From: Ewingella sp. CoE-038-23
GTDB taxonomy: Bacteria; Pseudomonadota; Gammaproteobacteria; Enterobacterales; Enterobacteriaceae
Direction: 5' to 3'
Assembly: GCF_040419245.1 (NCBI RefSeq)
Contig: NZ_JAZHOH010000001.1
Span: 186,001 to 250,000, forward strand
DNA length: 64,000 bases
In this document: positions 56,625-64,000 of the stretch, piece after piece
How the letters are laid out: every line of letters begins with the position of its first letter
Position numbering within the stretch: position 1 is the stretch's first letter
Program-made: the position numbers and the translations under genes
Notes under the pieces: generated by a model
The model's database searches: none
The model's input: only the letters and a program-made list of their open reading frames with translations
What the model was told of the DNA's origin: nothing

Positions 56625-57510
56625 CTCTTTGCTGCTGCTTGAAGTGCTCCCGACACATGGCAATCCACGCCTGGGTGCTGTGCGACATATAACTTCCCTC
56701 CCGCCAAATCAGCTCCAGTTTCCACAGCATCTCCGGCTCGATAGGCATCCACATCAGGCTTGAATCCAGACGGCGGCAGATTGGCTCCGGCAGAATTGCC
56801 ACGCCCATTCCCGCCTGCACCATCGCCGCCAGAAAGTCCCACTGGCCGCTGCGGGTGGCAATTTTAGGCGTGAATCCATGCGCCGCGAAGCTGTCCATCA
56901 GCATGCCGTGCAGCGCAAAATCTTCGTTATAAATCAGGATGCTTTCATCGGCTAATTCAGAAATCGGCAGGCGGGTGCGGTTGAGCCACTTCTCGCTGCG
57001 CGGCACCACGGCGCACATGGGGTAGCTAAAGAGGGGGATCGACGTCAGGCCCAGATTTTCGTCAATCGATAGCAGGTTCATGGCTAAATCCAGCTCGCCG
57101 GAGACAATCGCCGACTGCACCGTGCGGCCGCCAAACTCGGAGATAATCAGCTCAATGCCGGGATATTTTTGGCGAAACGCGCCAATCAGCGGGGCCATCT
57201 GGGTGCCCACCATCGGCGGGATGCCAATCCTCAACTGCCCGCGGGTGAGGGAGCTGATGTCCTCCAGTTCGCTTTCCAGCTGGCGAAACTCTTCCAAAAT
57301 ATTCTGCCCGCGTTGGTACAGCGCCTGCCCGCTGTCGGTCAGTCTTAGGCGGCGGCCATCGCGAATAATCAGCGTACATTCCAGCTCTTCCTCCAGATGG
57401 CGCAGCATCTTGCTGATGGTCGGCTGAGTGACAAACAGCTTTTCAGCCGCGCGGGTAAAGCTCTGCTGGCGAACAACTTCGACAAAATAACGCAGGGTGC
57501 GCACGTCCAT
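56608..57510 (-). CDS. LysR-family regulator, CidR-like
   Basis: 300-residue LysR regulator. The N-terminal helix-turn-helix MDVRTLRYFVEVVRQQSFTRAAEKLFVTQPTISKMLRHLEEEL (1-43) is followed by the effector-binding domain with RIGIPPMVGTQMAPLIGAFRQKYP. It is divergent from a cidAB-type holin pair across 145 bp. The CidR type controls cidAB in Gram-positives in response to acetate and carbohydrate, and the divergent arrangement makes the same target likely here. The effector is unknown. Confidence 0.88.
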   Translation of the reverse strand: MDVRTLRYFVEVVRQQSFTRAAEKLFVTQPTISKMLRHLEEELECTLIIRDGRRLRLTDSGQALYQRGQNILEEFRQLESELEDISSLTRGQLRIGIPPMVGTQMAPLIGAFRQKYPGIELIISEFGGRTVQSAIVSGELDLAMNLLSIDENLGLTSIPLFSYPMCAVVPRSEKWLNRTRLPISELADESILIYNEDFALHGMLMDSFAAHGFTPKIATRSGQWDFLAAMVQAGMGVAILPEPICRRLDSSLMWMPIEPEMLWKLELIWREGSYMSHSTQAWIAMCREHFKQQQRDAHAG

Positions 57511-57655
57511 AATGATCCTCTTAATCAGCTTTTTGCGCAGAAAGGCAAAATATGCCGATTTGGAATGATTTCGATGATTTTAATTCATTTCTATACCGGT
57601 TTGCCGCCAACGTATACTTCTTTCGTCCCCTTTTTAACCCACTGAGGTTATTCCT

Positions 57656-58078
57656 ATGTTGTTGGCGTTGCGCACTCGAGCGCCGTCGTATTTAAGTCGT
57701 TTACAGGTCCCCATTCAGGTGGTGCTGTACGCGGCTCTTTATCTGGTTGCCGACCGTCTGGTAAACCTGTTGCATCTGCCTCTGCCGGCCAACGTCGTCG
57801 GTATGTTCATGCTTTTATTATTGATTATGTCCGGTATTTTGCCGCTGAAATGGGTCAAAGCCGGGTCTCGCTGGCTGCTGGCGGAAATGCTGCTGTTCTT
57901 TGTTCCCGCCGTGGTCGCCGTGGTGAATTACACCTCGTTGTTGATGGTTGAAGGCTGGAAAATTTTCTTGGTGATCGCCATCAGCACCACTCTGACGCTG
58001 GGTATTACGTCGCTGGTGGTGGACAGGATCTATCGTCTGGAGCTGCGTTTAGCGGAGCGGAAGGTGCGCGGTGAGTGA
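57656..58078 (+). CDS. cidA: CidA/LrgA-family holin-like protein
   Basis: 140-residue membrane protein with four hydrophobic segments. ALYLVADRLVNLLHLPLPANVVGMFMLLLLIMSGILPLKWVKAGSRWLLAEMLLFFVPAVVAVVNY is the family core, including the P-x-x-V-x-G-M turn. CidA-type proteins form oligomeric membrane pores linked to murein hydrolase activity and, in newer work, pyruvate or by-product transport. GAGG lies nine bases before the ATG. It overlaps the next gene by eight bases. Confidence 0.88.
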   Translation: MLLALRTRAPSYLSRLQVPIQVVLYAALYLVADRLVNLLHLPLPANVVGMFMLLLLIMSGILPLKWVKAGSRWLLAEMLLFFVPAVVAVVNYTSLLMVEGWKIFLVIAISTTLTLGITSLVVDRIYRLELRLAERKVRGE

Positions 58079-58760
58079 CATTATTATTAGCGCCATCTGT
58101 TTTGTCGTAACCGTGTTGCTGTATTACGCCAACAAGAAGCTCTACCGCCAGCGCCGCACTCTTTTATTAATGCCGCTGGTGTTCACGCCGGTGGTGCTGG
58201 TTCTGCTGTTGGTGGTCGCCCGCGTGAGCTGGCAGGACTACATTGGTGAGACGCACTGGCTGCTGTGGCTACTCGGCCCGTCAACCATCGCCTTTGCCGT
58301 CCCAGTCTACGAGAATATGGCGATTATCCGCCGCCACTGGCTGTCGCTTTCTGCCGGCGTGGTGACGGCGGTGGTGGTCGCGGTGTTCAGCTCCGTCTGG
58401 CTGGCCCGGCTGTTTGCGCTGCCCGAGGTGATTCAGCGCAGTTTATCGGTTCGCTCCATCACCACGCCTTTCGCCCTGGCCGCCGCGAAGCAGGTGGGCG
58501 GGCAGCCGGATCTGGTCGCGCTGTTTGTGGTGATCACCGGCGTCTTCGGTATGGCGATAGGCGACATGATGTTCCTGCGTTTGGCGGTGAAAAGTAAGTT
58601 AGCGAAAGGCGCGAGCCTCGGGGCGTCATCCCACGGCGCAGGCACGGCCAAAGCCTACGATATGGGCGCCGAAGAGGGCGTGGTTTCAAGCTTAGTGATG
58701 ATGCTGGCGGGGGTTGTCACCGTGGTGATGGCGCCGGCAATTGGGATTTTGATGTGGTAG
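58071..58760 (+). CDS. cidB: CidB/LrgB-family membrane protein
   Basis: 229-residue membrane protein with about six hydrophobic segments and the LrgB signature: LGPSTIAFAVPVYE, RSLSVRSITTPFALAAAKQVGG, GVFGMAIGDMM and GASSHGAGTAKAYDMGAEEGVVSSL. The GTG start at 58071 lies inside cidA and has GGAAGG about eight bases upstream. Together with CidA it forms the CidAB/LrgAB-type pair. Confidence 0.9.
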   Translation: MSDIIISAICFVVTVLLYYANKKLYRQRRTLLLMPLVFTPVVLVLLLVVARVSWQDYIGETHWLLWLLGPSTIAFAVPVYENMAIIRRHWLSLSAGVVTAVVVAVFSSVWLARLFALPEVIQRSLSVRSITTPFALAAAKQVGGQPDLVALFVVITGVFGMAIGDMMFLRLAVKSKLAKGASLGASSHGAGTAKAYDMGAEEGVVSSLVMMLAGVVTVVMAPAIGILMW

Positions 58761-58798
58761 TTCGGGTTTGCTCCTTTGTGAGAAATACTCCAGCCCAG

Positions 58799-58820
58799 CC
58801 CTCCCCTAATTAGGGGAGGG
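58799..58820. repeat. Dispersed palindromic repeat, copy 2
   Basis: 22-bp perfect palindrome whose core CTCCCCTAATTAGGGGAG is identical to copy 1 at 49389-49408, and the bases after it (GGGA) match as well. It lies 39 bases past the cidB stop and 16 before the stop of the convergent ABC gene. Confidence 0.8.
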
Positions 58821-58835
58821 AGCAACTGCCCTAAA

Positions 58836-59597
58836 TTAATGAATCACCTGTGATAAAAACTCCCTGGTCCTTGCTGATTTCGGTGCGGCGAAGAACTCCA
58901 TGGGTGGCGCTTCTTCGACGATTTCTCCGCGATCCATAAAGATCACGCGGTCCGCGACGGTTCTTGCGAACCCCATCTCATGGGTCACGCACAGCATGGT
59001 CATGCCTTCCTCGGCGAGTCCGATCATAGTATCTAACACCTCTTTCACCATTTCCGGATCCAGTGCGGAAGTGGGTTCATCGAACAGCATGATTTTTGGC
59101 TTCATGCAGAGTGAGCGGGCGATGGCGACGCGTTGCTGCTGCCCGCCGGAAAGCTGGCCGGGGAACTTGTGCGCGTGCTCGGCAATGCGTACCCGTTTCA
59201 GGTAGTGCATGGCCAGCTCTTCGGCTTCCTTCTTCGGCATCTTGCGCACCCAGCAGGGCGCCAGCGTGCAGTTCTGCAACACCGTCAGGTGCGGGAAAAG
59301 GTTGAAATGTTGGAAAACCATGCCGACTTCGGTACGAACGCGCTCGATATTGCGCAGATCGTCGTTTAACTCGGTGCCGTCCACGACGATCCGGCCCTGC
59401 TGGTGCTCCTCCAGATGATTAATGCAGCGGATGGTGGTGGATTTCCCCGAGCCCGACGGGCCGCATAGCACGATGCGCTCGCCCGGCTTCACGCGCAGGT
59501 TGATGTTTTTCAACACGTGGAACTGTCCGTACCACTTGTTAACGTCTTCCAGGGTGATCATCATTTTTTTAGCATCAATAATGTGATGGTCGCTCAT
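58836..59597 (-). CDS. yhdZ: Amino-acid ABC transporter ATPase YhdZ (AapP-type)
   Basis: 253-residue ABC ATPase of the polar amino-acid group: Walker [20 protein letters not shown], signature [15 protein letters not shown], Walker [16 protein letters not shown] and switch His in [10 protein letters not shown]. It matches E. coli YhdZ over nearly its full length. Last gene of a four-gene operon for a general polar amino-acid importer. Confidence 0.96.
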   Translation of the reverse strand: MSDHHIIDAKKMMITLEDVNKWYGQFHVLKNINLRVKPGERIVLCGPSGSGKSTTIRCINHLEEHQQGRIVVDGTELNDDLRNIERVRTEVGMVFQHFNLFPHLTVLQNCTLAPCWVRKMPKKEAEELAMHYLKRVRIAEHAHKFPGQLSGGQQQRVAIARSLCMKPKIMLFDEPTSALDPEMVKEVLDTMIGLAEEGMTMLCVTHEMGFARTVADRVIFMDRGEIVEEAPPMEFFAAPKSARTREFLSQVIH

Positions 59598-59605
59598 GTT
59601 TTACC

Positions 59606-60715
59606 TCAGTGTGCGGAACGTCCGGTGTGAAAGCGTCTTTCCAAATGTTGGCTATAACGCGACATGCTGAAACAGAAAATCCAGTAAACGGCGGCGGCGA
59701 AGACATAGCCTTCGGTCGACATGCCGAGCCACTCGGGATCGACGGTGGCTTGCTGCACGCTGCTGAACAGGTCAAACAGGCCGATGATGATCACCAGACT
59801 GGTATCTTTAAACAGCGCGATAATGGTGTTGACCAGGCCGGGGATCACCATCTTCAGGGCCTGCGGCAAAATCACCAGCCCCTGAGTTTTCCAATACCCC
59901 AGCGCCAGTGACTCGGCGGCTTCGGTCTGGCCCTTCGGCAGCGCCTGCAATCCGCCGCGCACCACTTCCGCGACATAAGCCGACTGGAACAAAATCACCC
60001 CAACCAGCGCGCGCACCAGTTTGTCGATGTTGGTCCCTTCCTGCATAAACAGCGGCAGCATCACCGAGGACATAAACAGCACGGTGATCAGCGGCACGCC
60101 GCGCCAGAACTCGATAAAAATCACTGACAGCACGCGAACAATCGGCAGGCGAGAGCGGCGAGCCAGCGCCAGCAAGATGCCGAGCGGCAAGGCTCCGGCG
60201 ATACCCACTGCGGCGATGATCAGCGTCAGCGTCAGCCCGCCCCATTGGCGTGTTTCGACCACCGGCAGGCCGAAGAAGCCGCCATAAAGCATGAACCAAG
60301 TGAAAATCGGGAACAGCACCACCCAGGCGGCGATGTATCGGCCACGGCGCGGCATGGCGTGAATGAACATCGGTACCAAGGTGAGCAAGCCGACGATTAA
60401 GGTCAGATTGATGCGCCAGCGCTCTTCAAAGGGGTAAAGGCCATACATGAACTGGCCGAAGCGCGCATGGATAAACACCCAGCAGGCGCCTGCTTTGGTG
60501 CAGTCCGAGCGAGCCGTGCCGACCCAGTTGGCCTGAAAAATCACCCAGTTGAGCAGTGGAGGAACAACCAGCCACATCAGCCACAGGCAGAAAATCGTCA
60601 GTAAGCTATTGAACCAGCTGGAGAACAGGTTTTTTCGCATCCACATCAAAGCGCCGCTAACCGAGGCCGGGTGCTTATTGGTAGGCATGGCAGAGGGGAG
60701 TGTGCTCATCGTCAT
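59606..60715 (-). CDS. yhdY: Amino-acid ABC transporter permease YhdY (AapM-type)
   Basis: 369-residue HisMQ-type permease. An N-terminal extension with membrane segments is followed by the transport core: EFWRGVPLITVLFMSSVMLPLF, ...AEVVRGGLQALPKGQTEAAESLALGYWKTQGLVILPQALK (the EAA loop) and VNTIIALFKDTSLVIIIGLFDL. It pairs with YhdX. The start lies nine bases after the yhdX stop, with AAGGG ahead of it. Confidence 0.95.
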   Translation of the reverse strand: MTMSTLPSAMPTNKHPASVSGALMWMRKNLFSSWFNSLLTIFCLWLMWLVVPPLLNWVIFQANWVGTARSDCTKAGACWVFIHARFGQFMYGLYPFEERWRINLTLIVGLLTLVPMFIHAMPRRGRYIAAWVVLFPIFTWFMLYGGFFGLPVVETRQWGGLTLTLIIAAVGIAGALPLGILLALARRSRLPIVRVLSVIFIEFWRGVPLITVLFMSSVMLPLFMQEGTNIDKLVRALVGVILFQSAYVAEVVRGGLQALPKGQTEAAESLALGYWKTQGLVILPQALKMVIPGLVNTIIALFKDTSLVIIIGLFDLFSSVQQATVDPEWLGMSTEGYVFAAAVYWIFCFSMSRYSQHLERRFHTGRSAH

Positions 60716-60724
60716 TCGATTCCC

Positions 60725-61903
60725 TTAACGTTCGACCAGCGCGATACGCCGGTTGTAGATGTTCATTAAGAACGAAATCGCCAGACTGATGATCAAGTAG
60801 ACGGACATGGTAATAGCAATAGTTTCAATGGCCTGGCCGGTTTGGTTGAGCACCGTTCCGGCAAACAGCGACACCATGTCGGGATACCCGATGGCGGCCG
60901 CCAGTGAGGAGTTTTTGACGATATTCAGGTACTGGCTGGTCAGCGGCGGAATAATCACCCGCATCGCCTGCGGCAAAATCACCTGACGCAGCGTCACCGG
61001 ATTCGGCAGGCCGAGGGAGCGCGCGGCTTCATGCTGGCCGTGGGAAACCGACTGAATGCCCGAGCGAATCACTTCGGCAATAAAGGTCGAGGTGTAGACC
61101 GACAGCGCCACCGTCAGCGAGGCCAGTTCAGGGATAAGCACCATGCCACCGCGGAAGTTAAATCCGCGTAGCGCCGGGATGTCCCAGTGAACCGCAGGCC
61201 CGAAGAACAGGTGCGCCAATGCCGGGAAAATCACCAGCATGGCAATCGCCCACGGCCAAATACGCCATACCCGCCCCGTGTGGATCTGGCGGAAATGGTT
61301 GTAACGCTTCAACGCCCAGATGCCAAACAGCGCCAGCAGCAGGGCGATGCCACTCTCCAGACTGCCCGGAGCCAGCTCGGGAGAAGGCAGATACAGCCCG
61401 CGATTGCTAATAAAGGCCACGCCAAAAGCCTCAAGGCTTTGACGAGGGCCGGGCAAGTTGCGCAAGACGGCGAAGTACCAGAAGAAGATTTGCAGGAGAG
61501 GCGGGATGTTGCGGAAGATCTCAATGTAAAGGGTAGAAACTTTGCGGATCAGCCAGTTTTCCGACAGGCGACCCAGCCCAATAATAAAACCGAGGATTGA
61601 AGCAAAAACGATACAGAGTGCCGAAACCAGCAGTGTGTTAAGCAGGCCAATCACGAACACGCGGCCGTAGGTGTCCCCTTCCTGATAGTCGATAAGATGT
61701 TGAACGATACCAAAACCTGCGCCGCTATTGAGGAAAGCAAAGCCCGAGGTGATGCCTCGTGTTGTCAGGTTGGTGATGGTGTTGTGCAGCAGATAGCCGA
61801 GACAGGCAACCAGCACGACGACGGCGATGATCTGATAGATCCACGCGCGCACGGCTGGGTTGGTCAGCGATAACGCACCTTTTCTAGCTGGGCGTTGTGG
61901 CAT
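60725..61903 (-). CDS. yhdX: Amino-acid ABC transporter permease YhdX (AapQ-type)
   Basis: 392-residue permease with about eight membrane segments and the core YIEIFRNIPPLLQIFFWYFAVL and ...AEVIRSGIQSVSHGQHEAARSLGLPNPVTLRQVILPQAMR. The ATG at 61903 has GAGG eight bases upstream and matches the homologue; the frame continues to 61960 without support. It is separated from yhdW by an attenuator-like hairpin. Confidence 0.95.
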   Translation of the reverse strand: MPQRPARKGALSLTNPAVRAWIYQIIAVVVLVACLGYLLHNTITNLTTRGITSGFAFLNSGAGFGIVQHLIDYQEGDTYGRVFVIGLLNTLLVSALCIVFASILGFIIGLGRLSENWLIRKVSTLYIEIFRNIPPLLQIFFWYFAVLRNLPGPRQSLEAFGVAFISNRGLYLPSPELAPGSLESGIALLLALFGIWALKRYNHFRQIHTGRVWRIWPWAIAMLVIFPALAHLFFGPAVHWDIPALRGFNFRGGMVLIPELASLTVALSVYTSTFIAEVIRSGIQSVSHGQHEAARSLGLPNPVTLRQVILPQAMRVIIPPLTSQYLNIVKNSSLAAAIGYPDMVSLFAGTVLNQTGQAIETIAITMSVYLIISLAISFLMNIYNRRIALVER

Positions 61904-61929
61904 AGAAAGTACCTCAGAGATGAAGCCTG

Positions 61930-61966
61930 AAAACGGCGCGCTGGGGAACGGCCAGCGCACCGTTTT
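61930..61966 (-). terminator. Intercistronic hairpin between yhdW and yhdX
   Basis: Stem of 14 pairs with one mismatch (61930-61944 with 61952-61966), seven-base loop, ending in TTTT on the minus strand. Such partial terminators commonly follow the binding-protein gene of ABC operons and keep it more abundant than the permease genes. Confidence 0.65.
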
Positions 61967-62017
61967 TTATCATTACTTATTTAATTCAACTGCTTGGATT
62001 CCCAAGAAAGAAGGGAA

Positions 62018-63043
62018 TTAGCGAACCGGTGGTGCGTACTGGATCCCACCCTGATTCCACAATGCGTTTTGCCCACGTTTGATTTTCAGTTCGCTGCCTT
62101 CGCCGACGTTGCGGTCGAAGCTTTCGCCGTAGTTACCGACTTGTTTAACGATTTTAACCACCCAGTCATTAGGCAGTTTCAGGTCTTCGCCGTATTTGCC
62201 GGTTTTACCTAACAGGTTGCTCATGTCCGGCGTGGTCGGGTTAGCGGCCAGTTGCTCAACGTTTTTAGAAGTGATGCCCATCTCTTCGGCGTTCAGCATG
62301 GCGAACAGCGACCAGCGCACCACTTCCAGCCAGTCTTCGTCACCACGGCGAACCACCGGGCCTAAAGGCTCTTTGGAGATCACTTCTGGCAGCACGATGA
62401 AGTCATCTGGCTTGCCGAGCTTGATACGCAGGGCGTAAAGCTGGGATTGGTCAGAGGCCAGCGTATCGCAGCGGCCGGAGTCCAGCGCCTTGGCGCTTTC
62501 GTCGGAACGGTCGAAAGTCACCGGGGTGTAGGTCATTTTATTGGCTTTGAAGTAGTCGGCCACGTTCAGCTCAGTGTCAGTACCGGCCTGGATGCAAACG
62601 GTTGCGCCATCAAGCTCTTTAGCACTCTTCAAACCGGCTTTCTTATGGGTTAGGAATCCAATGCCGTCGTAGTAGTTAACGCCCGCGAAGATCATGCCCA
62701 TACCCGCGTCACGCGATGAGGTCCAGGTGGTGTTACGAGAGAGGATGTCCACTTCGCCAGATTGCAGGGCGGTAAAGCGCTCTTTGGCAGTCAGCGGGGT
62801 GTATTTTACTTTTTCCGCATCACCAAAAACGGCGGCGGCGATGGCGCGACAGACGTCGACGTCGATACCGGTGAATTTCCCTTTTGAATCAGCGTAAGAG
62901 AAACCCGGTAAGCCGTCGCTTATCCCACATTGAACAAAGCCTTTCTTCTTCACAGCGTCCAGAGTTGTGCCTGCGTGAGCCTGACCTGCCAGCGTCATCA
63001 TGCTGGCAGCAGCAATAAGGGTAGAAAGCAGTATTTTTTTCAT
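62018..63043 (-). CDS. yhdW: Amino-acid ABC transporter substrate-binding protein YhdW (AapJ-type)
   Basis: 341-residue periplasmic binding protein. Signal peptide MKKILLSTLIAAASMMTLAGQAHA, then the family 3 solute-binding domain: VQCGISDGLPGFSYADSKGKFTGIDVDVCRAIAAAVFGD and NRYVGEGS-like FDRNVGEGSELKIKRG. AapJ/YhdW proteins bind a wide range of L-amino acids such as glutamate and aspartate. The sigma-54 promoter and NtrC-like site upstream link it to nitrogen limitation. The gene is intact here, while I recall a defective copy in E. coli K-12. Confidence 0.96.
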   Translation of the reverse strand: MKKILLSTLIAAASMMTLAGQAHAGTTLDAVKKKGFVQCGISDGLPGFSYADSKGKFTGIDVDVCRAIAAAVFGDAEKVKYTPLTAKERFTALQSGEVDILSRNTTWTSSRDAGMGMIFAGVNYYDGIGFLTHKKAGLKSAKELDGATVCIQAGTDTELNVADYFKANKMTYTPVTFDRSDESAKALDSGRCDTLASDQSQLYALRIKLGKPDDFIVLPEVISKEPLGPVVRRGDEDWLEVVRWSLFAMLNAEEMGITSKNVEQLAANPTTPDMSNLLGKTGKYGEDLKLPNDWVVKIVKQVGNYGESFDRNVGEGSELKIKRGQNALWNQGGIQYAPPVR

Positions 63044-63135
63044 AAGTCGTCCTGTGAGACATAACCAAAATTATTATTGTATGAATGCGCGAGGCACCCT
63101 GTCCGTTGCGGGGCATTGCCCTCTGCAGGGGACAT

Positions 63136-63152
63136 TGCAAAGGCAATGCCAA
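63136..63152 (-). promoter_or_regulatory. Sigma-54 promoter of yhdWXYZ
   Basis: Minus-strand TTGGCATTGCCTTTGCA has GG and GC separated by exactly ten bases and fits the sigma-54 consensus TTGGCACG-N4-TTGCA at the -24 and -12 elements. Transcription would start about 63124 and give an 80-nt leader before yhdW. Confidence 0.8.
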
Positions 63153-63256
63153 CATGCAAAAACACTAATCAATTGGCTTCTGTGATTGTTTCGGCCAGTA
63201 ACATTGATTTGCGTTATAGGATTTATTGCCCCAATCCTGTGCGTGGTCAATATTGC

Positions 63257-63273
63257 TGCAACAAAGTGGTGCG
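63257..63273 (-). promoter_or_regulatory. NtrC-like enhancer site upstream of yhdW
   Basis: TGCAACAAAGTGGTGCG resembles the NtrC site TGCACY-N5-RGTGCA with the TGCA and TGGTGC parts kept. It is about 110-120 bases upstream of the sigma-54 promoter, the usual distance for an NtrC enhancer. Confidence 0.6.
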
Positions 63274-63378
63274 GCTTATTTTACTATTTGGAACTGGATC
63301 TCACTCTGGTTCCGCTCAGTGAGGTCTGGTTCATCTTTAAGCGCTATATGGAAGGTCAAAAACAGAGGGAAGTGGAAT

Positions 63379-63408
63379 TAAAAAACTCTCAGGCGGGCGC
63401 CTGAGAGT
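63379..63408 (-). terminator. Intrinsic terminator of the CTP-synthase-like gene
   Basis: Ten- to eleven-bp stem (63385-63395 with 63398-63408) with a very short loop; on the minus strand six T follow. It lies just past the stop of the gene at the right edge. Confidence 0.9.
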
Positions 63409-63415
63409 CAGAAGA

Positions 63416-64000
63416 TTAACGGGCAGCTTGGATCAACGCGCCGACCAGCGGCGGGAGCTGGCCTTTCAGCGCGGCGCGTTCCGGCTGGAACAGGGTGGCG
63501 ACGAAGAACGGGTGGTTTGGCAACTCGATCACGCGGATTTCACCCTGCTGGTCGTGGCCAGTCAGGCGCAGGGGCTGAGACTCCAGCGCGGCCTGAAACT
63601 CAGTGTTAATCCCGTAGCGGCAGTGATAACCCTCTTCAATATCCGACTTACCGTAGGCGCGGCCCGCGATGCTGTCGGCCAGCAGAGTGATACCCGCCTT
63701 CTTCTCCACCATTTCGCAGGTCAGCGCGGCAATCACCAGCCGACCTTCGGTATCGGTTTCGCCATGGCCCGCATCCTGCCAGCCCATCACGTTGCGGGCA
63801 TACTCGATAATCGCATGCTGGAAGCCGCCGCAGGTGCCGAGGAACGGCCTCTGCTGCTCGCGAGCATAGCGAATGGCGCGCAATGCACCTTCGGTAGAAA
63901 GGTAAGGGCTGCCGGGCACGCACCAGAACGCATCGAACTCTTCAAGTGAAAGCTCAGCGTCAATGGTGTCGGTGTTAAGCCAGGTGGTGTGGATATCAAG
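63416..64000 (-). CDS. CTP-synthase C-terminal-like glutamine amidotransferase (partial)
   Basis: The gene runs off the right edge, so its start is outside the window; 194 codons plus the stop are seen. The frame is open through DIHTTWLNTDTIDAELSLEE to WCVPGSPYLSTEGALRAI and the nucleophile motif LGTCGGFQHAIIEYA. The usual His-Pro-Glu of class I amidotransferases reads Gln-Pro-Glu here (ATLFQPERAALKG), so the triad may be changed. It resembles the stand-alone 'CTP synthase C-terminal region-related' proteins of unknown function. It is divergent in neither direction: same strand as yhdW and upstream of it, with its own terminator. Confidence 0.82.
   Translation of the reverse strand, partial: LDIHTTWLNTDTIDAELSLEEFDAFWCVPGSPYLSTEGALRAIRYAREQQRPFLGTCGGFQHAIIEYARNVMGWQDAGHGETDTEGRLVIAALTCEMVEKKAGITLLADSIAGRAYGKSDIEEGYHCRYGINTEFQAALESQPLRLTGHDQQGEIRVIELPNHPFFVATLFQPERAALKGQLPPLVGALIQAAR

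Overview
This window comes from the chromosome of a Gram-negative gammaproteobacterium of the order Enterobacterales. Gene content and protein similarity point to a Yersiniaceae-like genus (Rahnella, Ewingella, Rouxiella or Serratia type) rather than Escherichia; that placement is inference from recalled protein families. Most genes have close E. coli counterparts, but they sit in a different order and are mixed with genes E. coli lacks. I see no rRNA, tRNA, CRISPR array, prophage or insertion sequence.

Layout. 1-2.3 kb: yhbQ, yhbP, yhbO, yraR. 2.3-10.7 kb: a C-P lyase operon on the minus strand (phnF-G-H-I-J-K-L-M-N, a hexapeptide acetyltransferase, phnP), preceded by a tandem Pho-box-like array; phnCDE and phnO are absent. 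11-11.5 kb: a ccdAB-type toxin-antitoxin pair with an unusually short antitoxin. 11.5-15.1 kb: anaerobic ribonucleotide reductase (nrdD, nrdG) and a flavodoxin-fold NAD(P)H oxidoreductase. 15.1-19.4 kb: trehalose uptake and hydrolysis (treC, treB, treR). 19.4-25.1 kb: an Mg2+ P-type ATPase (mgtA) with an mgtL-like leader, and a secreted GH20 hexosaminidase. 25.1-30.8 kb: yefM-yoeB, sstT, alx with a yybP-ykoY (Mn2+) riboswitch, a class I glutamine amidotransferase, ygjR and ygjP. 30.9-35.2 kb: rlmG and fadH, with an A+T-rich islet between them that encodes a ComF-like phosphoribosyltransferase.

35.6-38.5 kb holds a complete DSF-family quorum-sensing module: rpfF (signal synthase) facing rpfR (receptor with FI, PAS, GGDEF and EAL domains). 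38.7-41.6 kb: bglX and yjcB. 41.8-49.4 kb: the maltodextrin genes malT, malP and malQ. 49.4-52.4 kb: an MHYT-GGDEF-EAL protein and a glutathione S-transferase. 53-56.6 kb: ghxP (purine permease) and a YjcE-type Na+/H+ antiporter, separated by a 565-bp hairpin-rich non-coding stretch. 56.6-58.8 kb: a CidR-type LysR regulator divergent from cidAB. 58.8-63 kb: a polar amino-acid ABC transporter (yhdWXYZ/aap type) with a sigma-54 promoter and an NtrC-like site. The right edge cuts a CTP-synthase-C-terminal-like glutamine amidotransferase.

The main themes are nutrient scavenging (phosphonate, trehalose, maltodextrin, chito-oligosaccharide, beta-glucoside, amino acids, purines) with regulatory DNA visible for several loci, and cyclic-di-GMP signalling by two dual-domain proteins, one of them tied to DSF sensing. 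The least explained parts are the phosphoribosyltransferase islet at 32.1-33.1 kb, the structured region at 54.4-54.9 kb, and the short CcdA.
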